A DNA stretch of 64,000 nt. Source: Roseibium sp. HPY-6. Lineage in GTDB: Bacteria > Pseudomonadota > Alphaproteobacteria > Rhizobiales > Stappiaceae. The position numbers were made by a program, and so were the translations under genes. The notes below the pieces were generated by a model. That model did no database searches. It saw nothing but the letters and a program-made list of their open reading frames with translations, and was not told where the DNA came from. The DNA lies in contig NZ_JBEWCD010000001.1 of NCBI RefSeq assembly GCF_040530035.1, positions 682,001 to 746,000 of the forward strand. The letters are read 5' to 3'. Below, piece by piece: positions 62,901 to 64,000 of this stretch. How positions within the stretch are numbered: the stretch's first letter is position 1; every line of letters begins with the position of its first letter.

Positions 62901-63151
62901 TTGTCGTGACCGCTGTCGCCCCAGAGGTAGTTTTTAGCGCCATAGGCTTTGACGGTGTCATTTCCCGATCCGCCGCGCAGATAGTTGAGCGGCGCCCAGC
63001 CACCGACAAAATCGTTGCCTGACCCGCCGCGCAGATCGTTCTTGATTGCGGAATAGCCATAGAGCTTGTCGTTGCCGGAACCGGCGTCTTTCGTGCCGTA
63101 AAGGCCATAGAGTTTATAGGTCTGATGAATGCTTTTGGATGAAGAGCCCAT
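59963..63151 (-). CDS. large RTX-like protein of 18-residue glycine-rich repeats, probable acyltransferase substrate
   Basis: The 1062-residue protein has no Sec signal. Residues 16-510 are about 27 tandem 18-residue units of the form GYGASNVMxGGxGNDTLx. Each unit joins an RTX half (GGxGxDx) to a GxGxxNVM half. After a non-repeat insert (about 511-545), a divergent repeat zone runs to about 650. A C-terminal part of about 400 residues holds scattered RTX motifs and a type I-like tail (ETDFI). Internal units such as GVANIQFAGDGED resemble MARTX-toxin glycine-rich repeats. No HlyA-like pore-forming hydrophobic helices, effector domain or cysteine protease was recognised. The ATG follows AAGGAA. 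The HlyC-like gene lies directly upstream in the same operon. Confidence 0.85.
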   Translation of the reverse strand: MGSSSKSIHQTYKLYGLYGTKDAGSGNDKLYGYSAIKNDLRGGSGNDFVGGWAPLNYLRGGSGNDTVKAYGAKNYLWGDSGHDKLYGYGAYNEMRGGTGNDTIYGYGAKNVMRGDSGYDTLKGYGAYNDMDGGSYSDKLYGYGVTNKMKGGSGNDSLYGYGASNTMYGGTGHDTLKGYGASNVMRGEDGNDTLEGRGASNVMYGGDDHDTLKGYGASNVMNGDSGNDKLYGYGASNVMRGGTGNDHMEGRGLSNVMYGDSGNDTMEGRGASNVMHGGTGDDDITGYGASNVMYGNDGADRMEGHGASNVMRGGDDNDAIYGYGINNVIHGENGNDYIEAKAGATTAFGGDGNDVIKAAGGVNVLNGNDGDDKIEAVGGVNVVHGDAGDDEMLALGGVNTMFGGAGDDKMKALGVANIQFAGDGEDLLAAAGNGNLQFGDAGNDQLYGLGVNVGQFGGDGEDVLVGVAGINLQHGGEGKDKLFAVGGANIQIGGSDDDLLVAGGANNVQFGDHLWSAIPSDLGFDDGKFAEVIENFDEYFETDGGGTNVLIGGGTNNLQFGGAGKDYAFGAGGMTTQVMGQGNDVMVGGGIGVVQYADAGNDILVGGGQGVAQFGGDGSDVMVAAAKVVAPQYKAAASFQYGGAGTDVMLGFSKGEDGAATVSLKGDGNSDGKTGIVKGALPSELVVTAQLGGEGADLMIAEGPGAFVHGGADNDVALSLADANSLVMGGAGDDLVLTANGLGEMASALDMKNQIENNEDVDVLSFSFGNFFAGGSGSDVIMDVMDFTKIVIHDALTDVPWVQDFRSALTATINAIEGITQPIGELIDAVSSFSPDFDVSMGLGAYEVKANVVLGGIGADVLSGEGFLSGEAGDDTYTIWADGEATIAERATDGVKSFLESFGVDLPVLDDISQTPDGNDVIELRSFSLQAMDEDAFHFVKADDKLQIQLDEKTVATVHGMDNETTAVEWLKVVQGADSFMFDLKAIYDEPNPMDDFSFAVEDVSAGPDGLASASILDLLAGAAETLGAFGSSEGDAVSADLAVALGHGNNATGLVVPETDFI
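61622..63106 (-). repeat. tandem 54-bp repeat array inside the RTX-like gene
   Basis: About 27 coding repeats of 54 bp encode residues 16-510. The middle units are the most uniform (GYGASNVM or GRGASNVM core), and the array decays towards GGVNVL and GVANIQF forms at the C-terminal side. Such arrays expand and contract by recombination. Confidence 0.85.
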
Positions 63152-63187
63152 AATGAAAGTTCCTTGTAAATAGAGAAAAAACAGGAT

Positions 63188-63658
63188 TTACGCGGCGTAG
63201 GCGCGCGCTTTTACGGGATGGCCGTTCTGGTCTCGGCCGGGGTGCTGGACAATGCGCAAAACATGTCCGTTTCCATCGCGGCGGACCGACCGCAACGCGC
63301 GGTCTGGGAAGACGGTTCGCTTGAGGTCCCGCGCGGTCTGAAAGCCGTCGCCGAACGGTGCGATGAAATCTATAACGACCGGATTGGATCCGTTGTTCCA
63401 TTGATCCGGGGTCGGCAGATGATCCTGATGAAGGACTGCTTCTTCTGTCGCCTCGTCAAGCCAGGCCCAGGTCGCAAGGGCAACCGGCAACCCGCCGCGG
63501 CGCCAGATGCGCAGCTGGCCGAGCATCAACGGCGGCAGAATAAGCGCGCCGACTTCAGATATGCTCCGGTCTTTGTGAAGCGGGCTTTCGGCCATAAGCA
63601 CATGCGCTTCGCCAAGCAGGGCGAAGGTAGTCTTCTTATCGATATGACTGCTGGTCAT
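63188..63658 (-). CDS. HlyC-type toxin-activating lysine acyltransferase
   Basis: The 156-residue enzyme aligns with HlyC/RtxC acyltransferases, which attach fatty acids from acyl-ACP to internal lysines of RTX toxins. SPLHKDRSIS matches HlyC SPLHRNWPVS with the catalytic His (His28 here, His23 in HlyC). VVIDFIAPFGD matches WFIDWIAPFGD with the catalytic Asp (Asp97 here, Asp92 in HlyC). FPDRALRSVRRD matches FPDELFRAIRVD. AGGAG lies seven bases before the ATG. It is 36 nt upstream of the RTX-like gene on the same strand, the classical C-then-A toxin order. No exporter genes are in the window. Confidence 0.9.
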   Translation of the reverse strand: MTSSHIDKKTTFALLGEAHVLMAESPLHKDRSISEVGALILPPLMLGQLRIWRRGGLPVALATWAWLDEATEEAVLHQDHLPTPDQWNNGSNPVVIDFIAPFGDGFQTARDLKRTVFPDRALRSVRRDGNGHVLRIVQHPGRDQNGHPVKARAYAA

Positions 63659-63923
63659 CTTGCAGCTCCTGACAGCGTTTCCGTTGTCAGAGAACTAATG
63701 TCAGGGCTCGTTTTTCGTTATGGGGTCAACACCCTAATCGGCATTCGCTCCTCAAATGACGTTCGCGTCGTGTGTCTCTCGCGGGCCTTTCAACAATTGC
63801 TGATGCATCGTGATTGGCCAGAAAACCGGTCAGGGCCTCTTTATTAGAGCGGAGGTGCAGCCAGGTCCCGGTCGGACCAAGCTGTGCCTATGAAGTTGAA
63901 ACAGGCACGCGAAAGGTGCGCTC
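63659..63923. other. promoter region of the acyltransferase-RTX operon
   Basis: This 265-bp stretch lies between the divergent acyltransferase gene and the partial gene at the right edge. It must carry the operon promoter. I see no conserved regulatory box in it. Confidence 0.4.
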
Positions 63924-64000
63924 ATGGCTTCGGCAATTGCTTCTCAATCCCGCAACGTCCTCCTGGCGTCAATGGTTGCGGTATCCTTGTTCTGGTCCGG
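63924..64000 (+). CDS. 5' end of a gene cut by the window edge
   Basis: An ATG at 63924 opens a frame to the window end. It encodes ASAIASQSRNVLLASMVAVS and more, with a hydrophobic run suggesting a signal peptide or membrane segment. AAAGG lies nine to thirteen bases upstream. It could belong to a secretion or toxin-related gene next to the RTX operon, but too little is visible to identify it. Confidence 0.4.
   Translation, partial: MASAIASQSRNVLLASMVAVSLFWS

Noticed and set aside
60776..63022. 748-codon open frame on the plus strand opposite the RTX-like gene
   Set aside because: It is the antisense of a repeat-rich GC-biased gene. Its product is a low-complexity His/Val/Ala repeat with no ribosome binding site, and the sense frame has RTX motifs and a proper start.
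61622..63106. Regular 54-bp repeats resembling a CRISPR array
   Set aside because: The repeats are contiguous, in frame and encode an RTX-like protein. There are no unique spacers and no cas genes.

Overview
The window looks like a chromosomal stretch from a motile, probably marine alphaproteobacterium. The combination of FlbT/FlaF, FliX, MotE/DUF6468-type flagellar proteins, several short flagellins, a CckA kinase, TTAA-N7-TTAAC (CtrA-type) boxes, TRAP transporters and RTX exoproteins suggests the Hyphomicrobiales, close to Stappiaceae (Roseibium/Labrenzia/Stappia). That taxonomic placement is inference from gene content, not a search result. Coding density is high, and no tRNA, rRNA, CRISPR array or insertion sequence was recognised.

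Layout. (1) 1-5.7 kb, plus strand: a catabolic uptake cluster with a DUF1445 hydro-lyase/D-glutamate-cyclase-like protein, a tripartite TRAP transporter (P, Q, M), a DUF2848 protein and an amidase-signature hydrolase. (2) 5.8-14.3 kb: two RTX exoproteins, a serralysin-type metalloprotease and a CAP-domain protein, which share their C-terminal modules and flank an RND efflux pair. (3) 14.9-17.6 kb: a cupin and a chromate-resistance pair (rhodanese-ChrB and ChrA). (4) 17.7-20.3 kb: the hybrid histidine kinase CckA. (5) 20.4-57.5 kb: a large flagellar cluster. It holds flgB-flgC-fliE-fliQ-fliR-flhB, divergent fliO-fliP-DUF2336, fliL-fliM-DUF6468-motE and a 1443-residue TPR protein, divergent flgF-flgG-flgA-flgH, then cpdB, dksA, fliX, flgI-rod-binding protein-flgN-like, a flaG-like gene, four flagellins, flbT-flaF and flgE-flgK-flgL. 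fliF, fliG, fliN, fliI, flhA, motA and motB are not in the window. (6) 57.8-59.8 kb: a MoxR-type ATPase, a small secreted protein and a SixA-type phosphatase. (7) 60-63.7 kb: a minus-strand operon of an HlyC-type toxin-activating lysine acyltransferase and a 1062-residue RTX-like protein built from 18-residue glycine-rich repeats.

The flagellar genes appear to be wired as in Caulobacter. CtrA-type boxes lie in front of early operons (flgB, fliL, the TPR gene, flagellin 3). GG-N10-GC sigma-54 promoters lie 66-71 nt in front of late operons (flgF, flgI, flgE). FliX, FlbT and FlaF are encoded in the same cluster. Three flagellin mRNAs carry a 5'-UTR hairpin with the same AGGAA loop but covarying stems, which looks like a shared post-transcriptional control element.

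The most unusual system is the acyltransferase plus repeat protein at the right end. It resembles a miniature MARTX-like toxin: the repeat scaffold and its activator are present, but no pore-forming helices, effector domains or cysteine protease were recognised.
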